64,000 nucleotides of DNA, taken from the NCBI GenBank assembly GCA_947561395.2, contig OX387184.1, positions 21,353,687 through 21,417,686 of the forward strand, given 5' to 3'. The notes under the pieces were generated by a model that was given only the letters and a program-made list of their open reading frames with translations, was not told where the DNA came from and made no database searches. The DNA is from Buxus sempervirens. Its lineage: Eukaryota; Streptophyta; Magnoliopsida; Buxales; Buxaceae. Shown here piece after piece: positions 37,397-49,910 of the stretch (within the stretch, counting starts at the first letter, position 1; every line of letters begins with the position of its first letter). The position numbers and the translations under genes were made by a program.

Positions 37397-40257
37397 TGTA
37401 AAACCCCGAATTTCTAGATTTATTAATTAATTAATATAGGTTTATTTAAGGTAATTTTTACTAATCCAAATATGGAATTGTATAGGTGATCATGTGGAGG
37501 AAGGAGATCTGGAAATTGAAGCAAATCCAATGATGGAGATTTAAGATCAAAGGTAAATATTATTTAAAGGATTAATCAAAATTTTATTGGTGGAGTACAT
37601 GGAGTTTGATGTACATGAGAAGCGTAGGATCATAATTTTAAATTAGTAAAATTATATTTGGAAAAGGTTATGGGTGTGCATGTAAGTTTAGGGAGTTTCC
37701 TAAAGAGTTTATATTTTTGGGAAACTTACAAGGAAAATAGGTGTGGGCTTGCGTTTGGATTTGGAAATTTCTGAAGTGTGTTTTCTCTTATGGTTGACAG
37801 TTGAAGGAAGTGTAAGATCCTATAATTTTAAGTATTTTTTTAATTGAAAATAAATAGATGTTAAGTGATTTAATTAGATTAATTAAATAAATAAATTTAG
37901 TAATTCAACTATTGATTAGAATAGAAAAGGTTGATATGACCCAGATTTCAAAGGTTTGCAGAAATCCGACGGTCGGAAGATATCGGATGCTAATGTTAAA
38001 TTATTGATGTAAGGATTTGGTGGTTGTAATTTAATTTGATAGGAGTGTATGCATTGAATCAAATTTAAAAGAAACCCTTTTGTTTTGGTTTGGTTTGGGT
38101 TGGTTCAATTTAAGTGGGCCGGTTTGATTGGTTTAGGTTTAGTTATAAATTTTCACGAGGAGACCAGAAGATTCCGGTCGTGCATAGAAAGAAGGAGAAG
38201 CAAAGAGGAGGAAGAAAAGAAGAAGAAGCAAGAAGGGAAGAAGAAGAGAAAAGAGGGCTGACTACTTAACTAAATCTGTAAGTAGCACCTTTCTCCTCTT
38301 AAGTTATGTAGGAATTTTAGTTTTAACAGAGAATCGCTATTCGTTATGTTTCAGACGAAATTTTCGCAATTCAGATGTTCAATTTGGATCAAAGGATTTT
38401 ATACTGTGTAATTCAGGTTGTAAACTATTAGGTTTTGATCCTTGAATGCTTATTAATGTTTTCTAAGTGATTTAGATTGAATAAAACAAGTTTTGTAGTT
38501 TAGATTCAAAAAAACAAAAGTTCGGAAAATGTGCGAATCTGGATCATTTTCCTATCGCTCAACATTTGGGTCAAGCGCCCATTCAAGATGACTTTTATAA
38601 GGGGCGCCGAACACCTTTGCTTGAGCAATGGGTCAAGCACCGTTGTTAAAACCAAGTTAAAAGGGGCGCTCAACCCTTGTACTCAAGCACGGGGTCAAGC
38701 ACCCAACACAAAAAAGTTGTTTTTTGACATTTTTTAGTAGATTTTAATTATGGAATGTGTTCTTATCAAATCTAATCTATGGATGAATAAATTTTAGGTG
38801 TTTAGAAAGTATTTCTACTGAATTTATCTTAAAATTCAATATATCAAGGTTTTTGGGTACGTTCTACTAAAATTGGTTTTGATTTTGAATTTTAAGGAGA
38901 TTGTGTTCTTTCTTTTGATTTTAATTGATCGAGTTAGATGATTTGGAACTGGGTTCATCTTTGAATTGTGTGAGTATAGTATATGGTATTTTTATTATAG
39001 TAAATAGGCACTTAAAAGGGCGATGGCCTATGGCATATTATATTTGTGGGTAGTGGACTGTCATTCACCCTAGCTATTAAGAGTCGAGAGTAGTGAATCT
39101 GCATCCACCACAAATTTTGATTACGGGGGTAGTGAACTTGAGTTCACCATATGCCTTGTGGTATTGTGGATAGTGAACTAAATTCACCTCAGAAGCTCAG
39201 ATTTTTTAGACTAGTTACAATTGAACATAAGGAAACAAAGGTTGGTTTTTATTGTCTAGTGGGCTAGGTTGTAGAGTTGGATCTATGTCTAAGTCAGATA
39301 ATGTGTTAGAATGACTTATGTGAAATTAATGCTCTTGTCCAGCATATGTAGCACTAATTTGAGATCAGTGAGGGTGAGCTGCAGCAACCCGTTCCACCGT
39401 TGCCAACGGTGAGGTCACTCAATGATTTTGTATATATATATATATATATATTAAAATCACTAACCCTGATTAATAGTTTGACTGGGTTGTTCTTGCCAAC
39501 TCATGCGTGAGTGCTCCGCTTACGAATTGACCCTAGCTAGGTCTTTTGCCTTGTATGCCGTGAAGTGGCAGTTGGACGCTCATGTTAAATCCCTCAAGAT
39601 ATTCTAATCCACGAGTCCTACATTGACACATCATTGTGATTAATTAATTGTGGTTTACTGATAGGGTGGTTTGTATTGATTTTGATTTTATCTTCTCATT
39701 ATTCATATGACTCTTGATTACTTTTGGGAATTACTAAACTTCTAGATATTGTTTAAATAAGGATAAACTGCTACATTGTATTATAAACCTGCATCAATTG
39801 TGTTTAGCATGCATGTGCTACTTATAGGAAAGAAATTCTCACGCATTTTGCTTTATTAGTTTTGTTTTTAGAAAATCCTGCAGGGCGAATACGTGTTGGG
39901 GTAGACAAAGATAGTGACCCAGACGTCTATTGTCCAGAGGATTATTACTTTCCTAGCTAGGACTGGGTTTATCTTTTGTAGTTTTCTGATTTTGAGATAT
40001 GTAAATATTGTTCATAGAGAGAGAATGTGTGAAACTTAGTGGAATTGTATCTGTGGACTTTATTTTTATTTTTTTGGATATGTGTATATACAGGTTTAGA
40101 TTTTGTCAACACATATACCCATGCTTAACTTGTTTTATTTTAGTGTACTCTGATGTTAATTGGTTAACCAGGTTTAGGAAATGCCACTGGGACCTTACCT
40201 AATGTCTAGGAGCCGGCATATAACTTTAATGAACATGTCCGATTCCGGGGTGTCACA
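37397..40257 (+). mobile_element. Probable solo LTR, Gypsy-type (LTR 1)
   Basis: Starts TGTAAAACCCCGAATTTC and ends TCCGGGGTGTCACA, with complementary ends typical of one group of plant Ty3/Gypsy LTRs. No PBS, coding region or second LTR of the same age is next to it. Candidate flanks (TAATA, GGAAG) do not match, so the boundaries or history need caution. A (TA)n run lies at 39430-39450. Confidence 0.6.
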
Positions 40258-42600
40258 GGAAGAGAGGAAGAACCCTATTCATACGAAACCTTGCAGGCTC
40301 TAGAAACTTGATCACTCACTAAGGAAAGAAGGATCTGTTCAAAGAAGAAGAAAGAACTGTGTGCTTGGTGATTAAGTGGTAAGCAGCACACCCACTTAAT
40401 CGTAAACTTTCATGATTTGAATTTGTAGTATGTTTGAAGGTGTTTGGATGCGATTTACTATTGGTTTCATTCAGCTTGTGATGATTCAAGATGAAGGATA
40501 AAGTTTAGAATATTGTTTGAGTTTGTTATATTATTTTCATATTTACTTGGAGATTTTGTTAAAAATATTCTATTTGATGGAAAACTTGATTTAGATTTGT
40601 TTGGAATGGTTTAGTATGTTTAAATGATGATTTTAGATGGATTGGAAGTGATTTGAATTAATGGAACGATGTTTATGAAGGTTGAAATAGAAAAATAAAA
40701 AAATTTAGGAAAATTCGTGAACTAGAGAATTTGGCCGAGTGCCGTATTGGGCACCAAATATTCAGCAAGGTTGCCTGACAAGGCTTGAGTGCCGAGTCGA
40801 GCTCACTGCTTGTGCTTTTTTTGGGAATTTCTGGAACATAAGTGAAATATTCAGGACTGGTCGAATGCCCAATATAGTGCGCACTCGTAGACAAAAACTC
40901 GGAACCTTCAAGGCTCGAGCGTTACCTTGAGCACCCATTCAAGCAACTGTATAAAATTCAATAAATATAGAGCCCGATAGGACGCTCAAGCGCCACATGG
41001 AGTGTCCATACCAAGATATTGATTCTTGACATTTTTGAGAAATTTTCTACTATAAAATGATTTTTAATCAAATCCAACAGATTTACCAATAAGATTTAGG
41101 TATTTGTGAGATTTTTCCACTAGCTAAATGATTAAATACAATTTTATAAAGATTTTGGGTACGTTCTACTGAAATAGATCTTGTTTTGGTTATAGAGAGA
41201 GTTTTGGTTCCAAACTTTGTTTTATATTGAATTTGTTGATTCCCCCACTTGTATAAGTTAGTTTTACATGTGTTTTAAGTTGGGGAATTGATCGGAAATG
41301 TTTTATACCAAATTTGGGTACATTGAGCTTATAATTTGGATTCGAAAGGACTTTGATTACTCTATATGCCACTAGGCACTATAAGGTTTTGTATTACTAT
41401 TGAAGTATTGTTGAGTATGTCTAGTGGGCATAGCTGAACATGGATCCATGGTGTCAAGCCAGATAGTGTAGGAGTATTTCCTTTGTTTTGGTACTTTTGT
41501 TTTACGTACGTGCTTTCTTTGCAAGTTTGTTTGCATTGAGAGGTCTTCTTATACAATATGGACTCATTTCGGATTTAGTTTGCTGGTGAGGGTTACATAG
41601 TGAGGTTATCCTAGTATGTGATGATAAGCGGCTACCCCCATGATGTGATTTATCTTGTTGCATGCATGGTAGTACATGCCAATTCCATATTTCAATATAT
41701 AGTTTGTTAGTATGCGAGTTCTTGCGCAATAAGTTGTTGTCTAGGTCTCTATATTTTTATATTGATTTGTTGCTGATATGTAAGTGTTTACTGGCTTCGC
41801 TCATAAGTCGCAAGGTGGCGTAGTGAATGCAAAGTAGTTACTGAAAGACTTATTTACTTCACGAGTCCTGCAAATATTGTTGTGTATTGGTTTATAACAT
41901 GACATATTGGTTCGGAATTATTTTTGAACATTGAAATTTATATTTTTGAACATTCATATACAATGATTTAGTTTGCCTGTATGTTAAGTATTATACCGAG
42001 ATATTTGTTGTGATTGGCAGCATTGCTTTTACCACAGAAATGAGTTCTATTTAAATTGTTATATAGTTTGATCTTGTTTATTGAGATTGTATCATGAATT
42101 ATTTGTTACTTTTGTCGAGCATGAAAGAAAGATTATTTTATATATGAAACTGTTTATACATGCATGTGTTGCTTACTAGGATATTCATTTCTCACACTGT
42201 GTTTTATTTTGTTTTATTTTAGCTGACCCACGCGAGGACGTGACCCGGGTTGACCTTGAGGGAGGAGAGATTCTTGATTTTGTTGCTGAGGACTATTATT
42301 ATCCTAATTAGTTTTCTTTGATTACTTGAGGTTATTATGAGATGTTTTTATTTTTGATGGACTATTTTTGGACTTGTTTATGAGAGTGAAAGAGTTTAGT
42401 TTCGCCTTTATACCAGACTTGGATAATATTTTATTTTTTGATGGTTTGACATTATTGGAGACCATGCTTATGGTTTATTGATTAATTAAAATTTATTTCC
42501 ACACTCTAATATTAAATAAAATTGTTTGATATATATTGTTCGGTATGTAATAGCTTTGGGCCACAGTAGCACTTCGGGTTCGGGTTTGGTCCATGATTGA
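40258..42600 (+). mobile_element. Diverged related LTR fragment (LTR 2)
   Basis: Follows LTR 1 directly and is colinear with its 38170-40200 part. Shared landmarks are TTTTGGGTACGTTCTACT (38853, 41154), a purine-rich GAAGAAGAAAG leader, and GAGGA(C/T)TATTA near the end. Its 5' quarter is missing. Confidence 0.55.
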
Positions 42601-42619
42601 CATGGACTCAAATTCGAGG

Positions 42620-43760
42620 AGTTAGATAATAGTTGACAAGAATATGAAAAATTATGTTGATAGCGCTAAGAGAATTAGCAATCAAATCATGTTGAAGTTT
42701 TAAACATTACTAATGGCAATACACTAATAATGTTTAGATAGTCATAGGTCAAATAGGTTTAGATGAAAGCATTAAAAAAAAATAGAAGAAACTGATGGGT
42801 TGATACAAGGTATATCTAAAAGTGAAAGGATATTTGTAAAAGGGGGACACAAATAGTCATATAGGAGATAAAAAGTGATGGTAATGATAGAATTTATGAA
42901 GGAATAGGCTTTATTCAAAGAAATGAGATGAGAAAATCAATCATTGGGTATGCAGTGGACTATATCCTTGCTTTAGCAAATACCTATTTTTCAAATTCAA
43001 CATTTTTTTATTTTTACAAGTAGATCAAATTGGAGTCAATTTGATTTTTTTCCGTCCTAGAAGGAGTGAACTAGTTCGTCGTGGAAATTGTAAAGTTATT
43101 CCAAGTGAAGATGGTAACTTCATAGCATAGATTAATACTAATAGATATTTGTCTTAAGAAGTAGAAGAAAGGCACACACTAAAATGAATAAAAAATAAAA
43201 TGATGGAAATGAAAAGGAAAGAATTTAGTAATTTTTAGAAACAAGGTAATGAATGGGGCTAGTTGGGACCTTATGGGCGATTTGACTAGGATATGGAGGG
43301 AAATGGTCTATTGGATCACAATACATGGGAAATAAATTTTAGAAGAATAGAAGAATCGCATGGTAGTATTTCATCTCATTGGAAGCATAATGGTGGCGCG
43401 ATGTAGTCTAACAAGCTATAAAAAGGAACAAGACTTTTGTTTAAAACTTAGCAAAAGAGCAAAACTAGAGTAAAAGCTAAGAAAAGTTAAAAGAGATATA
43501 AAAATGTTAAAAAGAAATTAGGAAAAAATTTATTGAAGCTAAAAACCATACTTGTGATAGATCATATGATAAGTGCTAACTAAAGAGAAAACATTATTTA
43601 TAAACTAATAAGATCTAAAGAGAGAAAAACAAGAATCTTAGATGTGTTAAAAGTGAAGTAAAGATGAAGAGATTAAGCAATAGCAGAGAGAATATTTTAT
43701 GAAATTATTAAATTGGGATGGTACACAGAGAGATACATTAATAAATTTAGAAATATGAGT
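42620..43760 (+). pseudogene. RTE-type LINE remnant, endonuclease to early RT region
   Basis: Decayed plus-strand frames can be followed through stops: KNYVDSAKRISNQIM, SIIGYAVDYILALANTYFSN, a KVIPSED-like segment near 43090 and RSKERKTRILDVLKVK near 43620. These match the AP-endonuclease and the following linker of plant RTE non-LTR elements. Dead: many stops and shifts. Confidence 0.7.
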
Positions 43761-43829
43761 GTTATTGATATGACGATGCTAATACGAACATATAGCAAAA
43801 CCGTAAAGGACAAAAAATAAGAAATGAAG

Positions 43830-44410
43830 AGTATTTGGCAATGTTTTTTATGAAACAAGCTTTCTTTTTTTGAAAAACAAAAACCCCAAAATACCATTTA
43901 GTAAGCACAATTGTCAAATCATTAAAAAAACTAGTCTTGTTTTTAGAAGATAAAAATTTCAGATTTTTAAAATCAAGAATCATATTCTAGATTTTTATGG
44001 AACTTTTGTAATTTATTGTTTGATTAATCAAATTACGTTCATTTCCTCGATCACCACTACTGCTATAACGACTGCCACCACCGTTGCTGCTGCCATAGCA
44101 ATCCCAACAATGCCCACCACTACCACATCTACCACCACCACCATTATCACCTTCATGAACACCACGACCACCATCACCACAATTACCACCGTCATCACAA
44201 CATCCACCACCACTACCACTGTCATCAGCACCACCACCACCACTATACCGATTATCAAAATCACTACCACCACCAGAAATCATTGATATTACCACCACTA
44301 TCATAATCGTAGCTAATCTGTATTATAATTATAAACTATTTTTGGATCATAGTTGTTAAACTTTACCAAACGTATTTTTACTGATTTTAATTAAATGTTG
44401 CCAAATTTGC
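43830..44410. mobile_element. Fold-back MITE-like element with CCA core
   Basis: Ends GTATTTGGCAATGTTTTT and AAATGTTGCCAAATTTGC are loosely inverted. Matching T-rich/A-rich arms enclose a CCA trinucleotide tract (44050-44285). The architecture resembles 35920-36645, with the core in the opposite strand sense. Confidence 0.45.
44050..44285. repeat. Degenerate (CCA)n / (ACC)n tract
   Basis: About 235 bp of ACCACCACC-type repeat with ATC/GCC variants. The Thr-, Val- or Gly-rich open frames here are artefacts of it. Confidence 0.92.
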
Positions 44411-44879
44411 TTTTTCTTCACTTGTTCCTAAAAATACAAAAGCAATTGAAAATTTAAATATTTACAATTTACTCCCTTGTGGTTTCCAACGATCCCACTT
44501 TCCCATATGGTTTTAAAATACCAATTTACCACCTTGACCTTTTATTTATATAACAATCTTCCTTCTAGAAGTTTGATTGTTAAAATAATAATTGAGAAGA
44601 TGTTAGTTAACAAATTTGCTTATTGTTTGCACTTAAAAGTAAAAAGCTTTATTTATACCTTTGAGTACCAAAAATGACCTCCAAGTAGATGTAAACTAGG
44701 TTTGGTTATTTTTTTCCTTTTCATTTGAGTCAATGTTGTAGACTTTGGACCAACTACTAAAGAGCAACCTTGGTATTTAATTTGAAACAATCAGAATAAG
44801 GCAAAATTGTCAATGCTTGGGCCTTGAGGTATGCTCATTCAGGTTCAAATTCACTTAGATTCAACTCTTTGGGCCCACC

Positions 44880-45018
44880 CTAGGGCCTTTGGATTGGTAA
44901 TTACTCAATTTGCGTGGGATGTGGGACGTGTGGGGGGTGGGGCTGCATAAGCCTGGATTAGTCGGTCTTGGGCAAGCTAGCATGGACACCCCGAGTTCCC
45001 AAAAAAAAAAAAAAAAAA
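44880..45018 (+). mobile_element. SINE-like 3' end with A-tail
   Basis: Ends CATGGACACCCCGAGTTCCC followed by 18 A residues. The upstream part resembles the second half of plant tRNA-derived SINEs. Its start is unclear. Confidence 0.45.
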
Positions 45019-45223
45019 CCCACTAGGGTTATCCAATTGGTAAGGAAAGAACTTTGGGATGAACAGTAAACCTAGATGTCTTGGGTTCAAAACCTCGTGC
45101 TCTCAAACTTAAATGTTACATGAGCCTTGCAAGTGGGTTCATGCATCTGAGGGTTTACTTTCTTAGGGTGGATCCAATAGAGGCCCTGCCTAGGGTAGGC
45201 TCCCATGTTACTTAAAAAAAAAA
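45018..45223 (+). mobile_element. tRNA-derived SINE
   Basis: Has an A-box-like TAGGGTTATCCAATTGGTAA, a B-box-like GGGTTCAAAACCT 70 bp further on, and an A-tail after CCCATGTTACTT. About 205 bp, intact-looking, directly after another A-tailed repeat. Confidence 0.65.
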
Positions 45224-45879
45224 ACCCCCAAAGGTTGCCCTGGTGGCCAATGTTTGGGCTCTCCCGGTTTTTTTCGTTGGGGTGGTGGTGTTTCAAAAAC
45301 CACAACCGTAAAGTGATAACGTCTAAATATCCCTAAAAAAATTGGTTTTCAAATTGCCTTTTTAAAAAACGTCACAATTTAGCCTTAAACATATTTGGAA
45401 GGGGTTAGGTGCTTTGATCAATTTCATCCTTCTTGATCTTCCAGCGTTATTCGTCCATCTAACCATAAGGCACTTCAACTCCTCTCTCTACTCGCTCAAA
45501 AAGTCAAAATAAAATGATATGTTTACTTCTTTTCAATTTTGGAAGGAATTAATAAGAAAAAGGCCCATTACATAGCAGACTCCAATTATTTGCTCTTTAT
45601 TGTTTTAAGAAATATGAAAGCCAACAAAGAAAAAGCAGAGAGAATAACTCCCAAAAAACAAAAAAATAATAATAATAATAAAATAGAGAGAGAGAGAGCC
45701 ATAAACGAGCCCAATATTGCCTGCCTTTTTATACAATCAGGATCCCGAACCTGCTTCCACCCAAAAAAAAGGATCCCGAACCTGCCCATCGTAAACAGGA
45801 ACAATGCTGTCTGCGTGCGCCAAGAACAGCCATGGTTTCCTCACATTTGTGCGCTTGTTTGCGTGCGCCTGTGCGCGTA

Positions 45880-46620
45880 GATTGAAGGGATCTGTGGCTC
45901 TCCTTTCGTGCAATATACTGAAATTTTAGTTCAAACTTTCAGCATCAGCTGTACTGCAGATTACTCTGGATTACATCTCTGCAAAGAAGCTAGCTCCAAA
46001 TACAGATTAACAAGGGAGTCCAAAGCTGTGCAGTACAAACCTACAATACAAAATCCGAATCAGCAACAAAGTTAGCAACGCAAACCGAGCCACAGCATAA
46101 TGAGAAAGCACTGCAGGTGATATACTCATCCTGTAACTTCCTTCAACAAAATAAAACGGAAAGAATTGAGTACAATAAGCTGAACAAAATAAAAACAGTC
46201 AGAATAAAATATAATGATAAAAAACAGAAACATCCAGAGTGAAATCTGGTAATGAAAAATCCAAAAACAAAGAGAACATGAATCCACAATATGTCCCTTC
46301 TTATGTAACTCACATTTCAAGCTTAGTGATTTCCCAGTCCAGCAAAGACAATGAAGAAGCATCTGTTTGTTGCATGCATTTATGCTCACAGGCATCCTGT
46401 CCAGTCCCATCTTTTTTCCTTTGTGAACTCCCTCTTTATTAAAAAAAAAAAAAAAATCCACAGAGTTAGCCTCTGTCTTCAGGCCTTCAATCATGGGAGA
46501 TGCCAAATCAGTTCATATCTTGAAATGATTGTTTCAGGAACTGCAAGATCATAATCACCAGATGCGATAGCCAAAAATCACTTCAAAAGCAAGGGACAAA
46601 TCAGTTTGAACTTGATCGTT
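45880..46620 (-). other. Possible 3' UTR of the ASHH2-like gene or unclassified
   Basis: Less AT-rich than its surroundings and without TE features. On the minus strand it has a UTR-like character. No open reading frame with recognisable content, so this is only a suggestion. Confidence 0.2.
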
Positions 46621-46738
46621 GTCTAAAAGAAAACAACCGATTTTAAGAGTTTAGCTTATACAAGCGCCAAAGACGAGCAATAACAAAAGCAAAATTTTGT
46701 CAAAGACGTTTTGGATAGGAGTGGATTTTCAGGCCATT

Positions 46739-46798
46739 GAAGTTCTATAGTTGCAAAAAAAAAAAAAAAAAAAAAAAAAAAGAAGTTCTATAGTTGCA
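46739..46798 (+). mobile_element. Poly(A)-only retroposition scar
   Basis: The 17-bp sequence GAAGTTCTATAGTTGCA at 46739-46755 is repeated exactly at 46782-46798, with only A residues (about 26) between. This is the pattern expected of L1-type target-primed insertion in which only the tail was copied. Confidence 0.8.
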
Positions 46799-47039
46799 TA
46801 TAATTGAGCATGTGTTTCCTTCATGTCATAAATTTTCAAGAACAAGAACACATCTCAAACCAACACTTCATTTTACTTAAAACTAGAGGAAAGCACACAC
46901 TATCCGCGTGATGAAATAGGAAAACAAAATGTTAATTTCCTTTTTTTTAAGTACATCGTTACATAATAATTATTTCTTTACATAATAAAATTCTTCTAAA
47001 AACAAAATTTTTTATCTATTATAATGGATAATGCATTTA

Positions 47040-47755
47040 ATTGAATAATTATCTATTTATATTCTTATTTTTAAATGTGATAAAAAAATGTAACACCATT
47101 TGTAGAGATTGCAAGGTTATTCCAGGCGAGAGTTTAGCTTCACAACATAGGTTAATGCTGATGGATATTTTTCTTAAAAGGTGGGAGAAAAACAAATACA
47201 GTAAAACAAACTCAAAAATAAAATAGTGGAAGTTAAAAGGAGAGAATTTAGTAATATATAAGACTAAGTTAATGAAAGAGGCCAGTTGGAACCTTAGGGG
47301 TGATCTTACTAGAATGTGGAATGAAATGGCCAATTGCATTACAAGACTTGGAAAAGAAGTATTTGGAAAGTTGTAAGGTAACATTCCAACTCATAGGGGA
47401 ACTTGGTGGTGGAGTGATGTAGTCCAAGAAGCTATCAAGAAGAAATGAAGGAAAGTGGTTAGGCATAACATGCATTAAGGATAAAATGAAGGAAAGTAGG
47501 TTAAGATGGTTTGTCATGTAAAACAGAGACCTAGAGATGCACCTGTTATAAGGTATGAGAGTATGCATATTGAAGGGCCTAAGCACATAAGAGGAGAGAC
47601 CTAAAAAGACACATGGAGTCTATAAAACAAGATTTACAAAAGTATAAATTAACTAAAGATTTGATTTTTGATAGAACGGGATGGAGAGACGAGGTTTGTG
47701 TCACCGACCCCGCTTTGGTGGGAATTGGCTTATGATGATAATGATGATTAGCATT
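47040..47755 (+). pseudogene. RTE-type LINE remnant (endonuclease end plus 3' end)
   Basis: The open frame ending at 47226 has ICRDCKVIPGESLASQHRLM LMDI; further on the plus strand reads TWWWSDVVQEAIKKK and, in the 3' part, a RLRWFVM-like segment, then DRTGWRDEV. It ends at GGCTTATGATGATAATGATG, the short 3' repeat usual for RTE elements. The reverse transcriptase core is missing (internal deletion), leaving about 0.7 kb. Confidence 0.78.
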
Positions 47756-47914
47756 TGAAAAAGGTAGTTATAACTAAACGCGAGTCTATCCTTTGAGATA
47801 AGGAAGTCATTAATTAAATCTCATCGTTATCTTTGGAAAGTGAATGTCAATGAGAATTCTTAGGGTTCACTTTATAGTCGTAATAGATAAATATCTTTTA
47901 TCAAAGAAGTAATA

Positions 47915-48038
47915 AAATAAGTAGCTTTCATCAAAGATGTAAATGACCATAAAAAATACGAGTATCAACTGAGTTCATAAAATAAGTAGCTTTCATCAAA
48001 GATGTAAATGGCCAAAAGAATGCGGGTATCAACTGAGT
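47915..48038. repeat. Tandem duplication, ~62 bp x 2
   Basis: AAATAAGTAGCTTTCATCAA AGATGTAAATG... to GGTATCAACTGAGTTC occurs twice in a row with a few substitutions. Confidence 0.85.
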
Positions 48039-48231
48039 TCCAATTCTTTCTCCACGATTACAACTCCTCCGCTAAAACAATTCATAATAATATAACATCA
48101 ACAATAATAATAACAATAATAATGATAATAATATAACATCAACAACAATAATAATAAAGTTCTGAAAGTTTTGTGGGCAGAAGATGCACATAAAAATGAT
48201 GTTGGGGACTTTTAAAGAAGATAACTCATAC

Positions 48232-48313
48232 CAGAGGGTATAGAGCATCAAGGGAAATAAGGCATTGAATCCAATCTGTCCATCTGTTAGGCAATTTAGA
48301 TGCCATCATAGCT
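48232..48313 (-). other. Exon-like segment downstream of ASHH2-like stop
   Basis: 82 nt between a good acceptor (TAATTTAG) and a good donor (CTG|GTATGAG) on the minus strand, with an open frame including ASKLPNRWTDWIQCLISLDA. It could be a 3' UTR exon, a remnant exon or chance. No homologue was recognised. Confidence 0.25.
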
Positions 48314-49910
48314 CTAAATTAGCAGCAGCCCAAACTTCCTATCATTTAACAATAGAGTGGAAATAAATGGTAAGCAACAAGAAGATTTTCTTAACAGACA
48401 AACTGTGCATGTAATGCATGTAACTGTCAAATTAGTGCCACTCTCTAATATGAACCTATGATCCACAGAGAGTTTTTTAACAACAGTATGCCTTATGTAT
48501 ATGTGTGTGTGTGCGCGTTTAACTGTTTATATATATAATACGTATATATATATTTTTAAAAACAATATTTTGGATGCTCCTGATATAAGAATATTTAGAA
48601 TAAATGCCTTCCTATTTATGTTTAATGGCTTGTGTGCATAAAAAAACAACATATAAATTATTTCTTTTTCCCAATATCATAGCAACATCTCCTTCAATGG
48701 GCATTCTCAGCCATAATTTCACCATTCTTAAGAGGTTTGTTGCTTGTTTTAAGTTTTAACCAGAAAAAGTTTGCTTCATGCACATTAGAAGCAAAGGATA
48801 TTGTTGTCATTCCCATTCACAGTTTCCATATACTCTACAATACACTAATGAGATGCCATGCTCACTCCTTCAGACAGATCATAAACAGGATGTACATTTT
48901 AGACAAATGGAACACCTAAATTTGTCACATATACTTGGCACCAACAATTATCTTTAAGAAAAACAAATATTTAATGAATTCAAAACTTGATATCATATGG
49001 CTAATGAAAAATGACAATTTTGACAATACAGAATTACATTACTTGGTTCAAGATTTCAAATCTTATTTAAGTGTGTGAACTGAAGAAAATAAATAAAATC
49101 AAATAAAGAAAAAGAGCAAAACACGAGAGCAAGAGTGTAATGACCAGTTAAATATTTTCTAAATTTTTTTATTAATGTTTATTGAATCATTCCAAATCCA
49201 GCAACAAAATGAGGCCCAATAAGTAGGTCACAACAATAGTGTTGCATTGCACACATGAAATTGAATGTCACTGAAGCAATTCGACAATTGACTAAGCAAA
49301 AAGGTAGAAAAAGATGGATCATAGGACCTTACAAAGCAAGAGACATTGATCTTAACTCAATAATGGAGTGTAGGAGTTTCCAGCATTTCAAGTAACAATT
49401 CAACTGAGACAAACATCTATACCCTTTAAGATCAGGGCAATTGGCTACTTAACTACCACATGGTACATGAACTTGAGACCTTTTACTTGCAAAATATGAT
49501 CTTATGCAACAAAGAAAAAAGAAAAAGAAAAAAAGCATAATAACATAATTCAATATAAAATATTTCAAGAAAACTTTAGAACAAGACGTGATTCCATAAC
49601 AGACTAATAAACAATTCAAGTGACAATGAAAAATATGTGATTCCATTCCCTTTAAATGATGGAGAGCCTTCTAATTTCTTGAAACAATAAAATAGCATAT
49701 AAATGCCTACCTCTTTGAAAAGGAGACGGACAAATAGAAACCCAAGAAATAATGCCCCCCAAACTGCTTTCAGTTATTAGGTGAGGGACTGAAGTAACAG
49801 AAGCTGAATTGAATCAGAGATTTCCATTTGATGTTAATGCCTGTGTAACAAAAGAATTAAGAATACATAGAGAGGGATGAGAGGAAAGCCCGTGGCTTCT
49901 CATCGTTTTT

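Noticed and set aside
44020..44304. Gly-, Thr- and Val-rich open frames in three frames
   Set aside because: Produced by the CCA tract; all frames are open because of the repeat.
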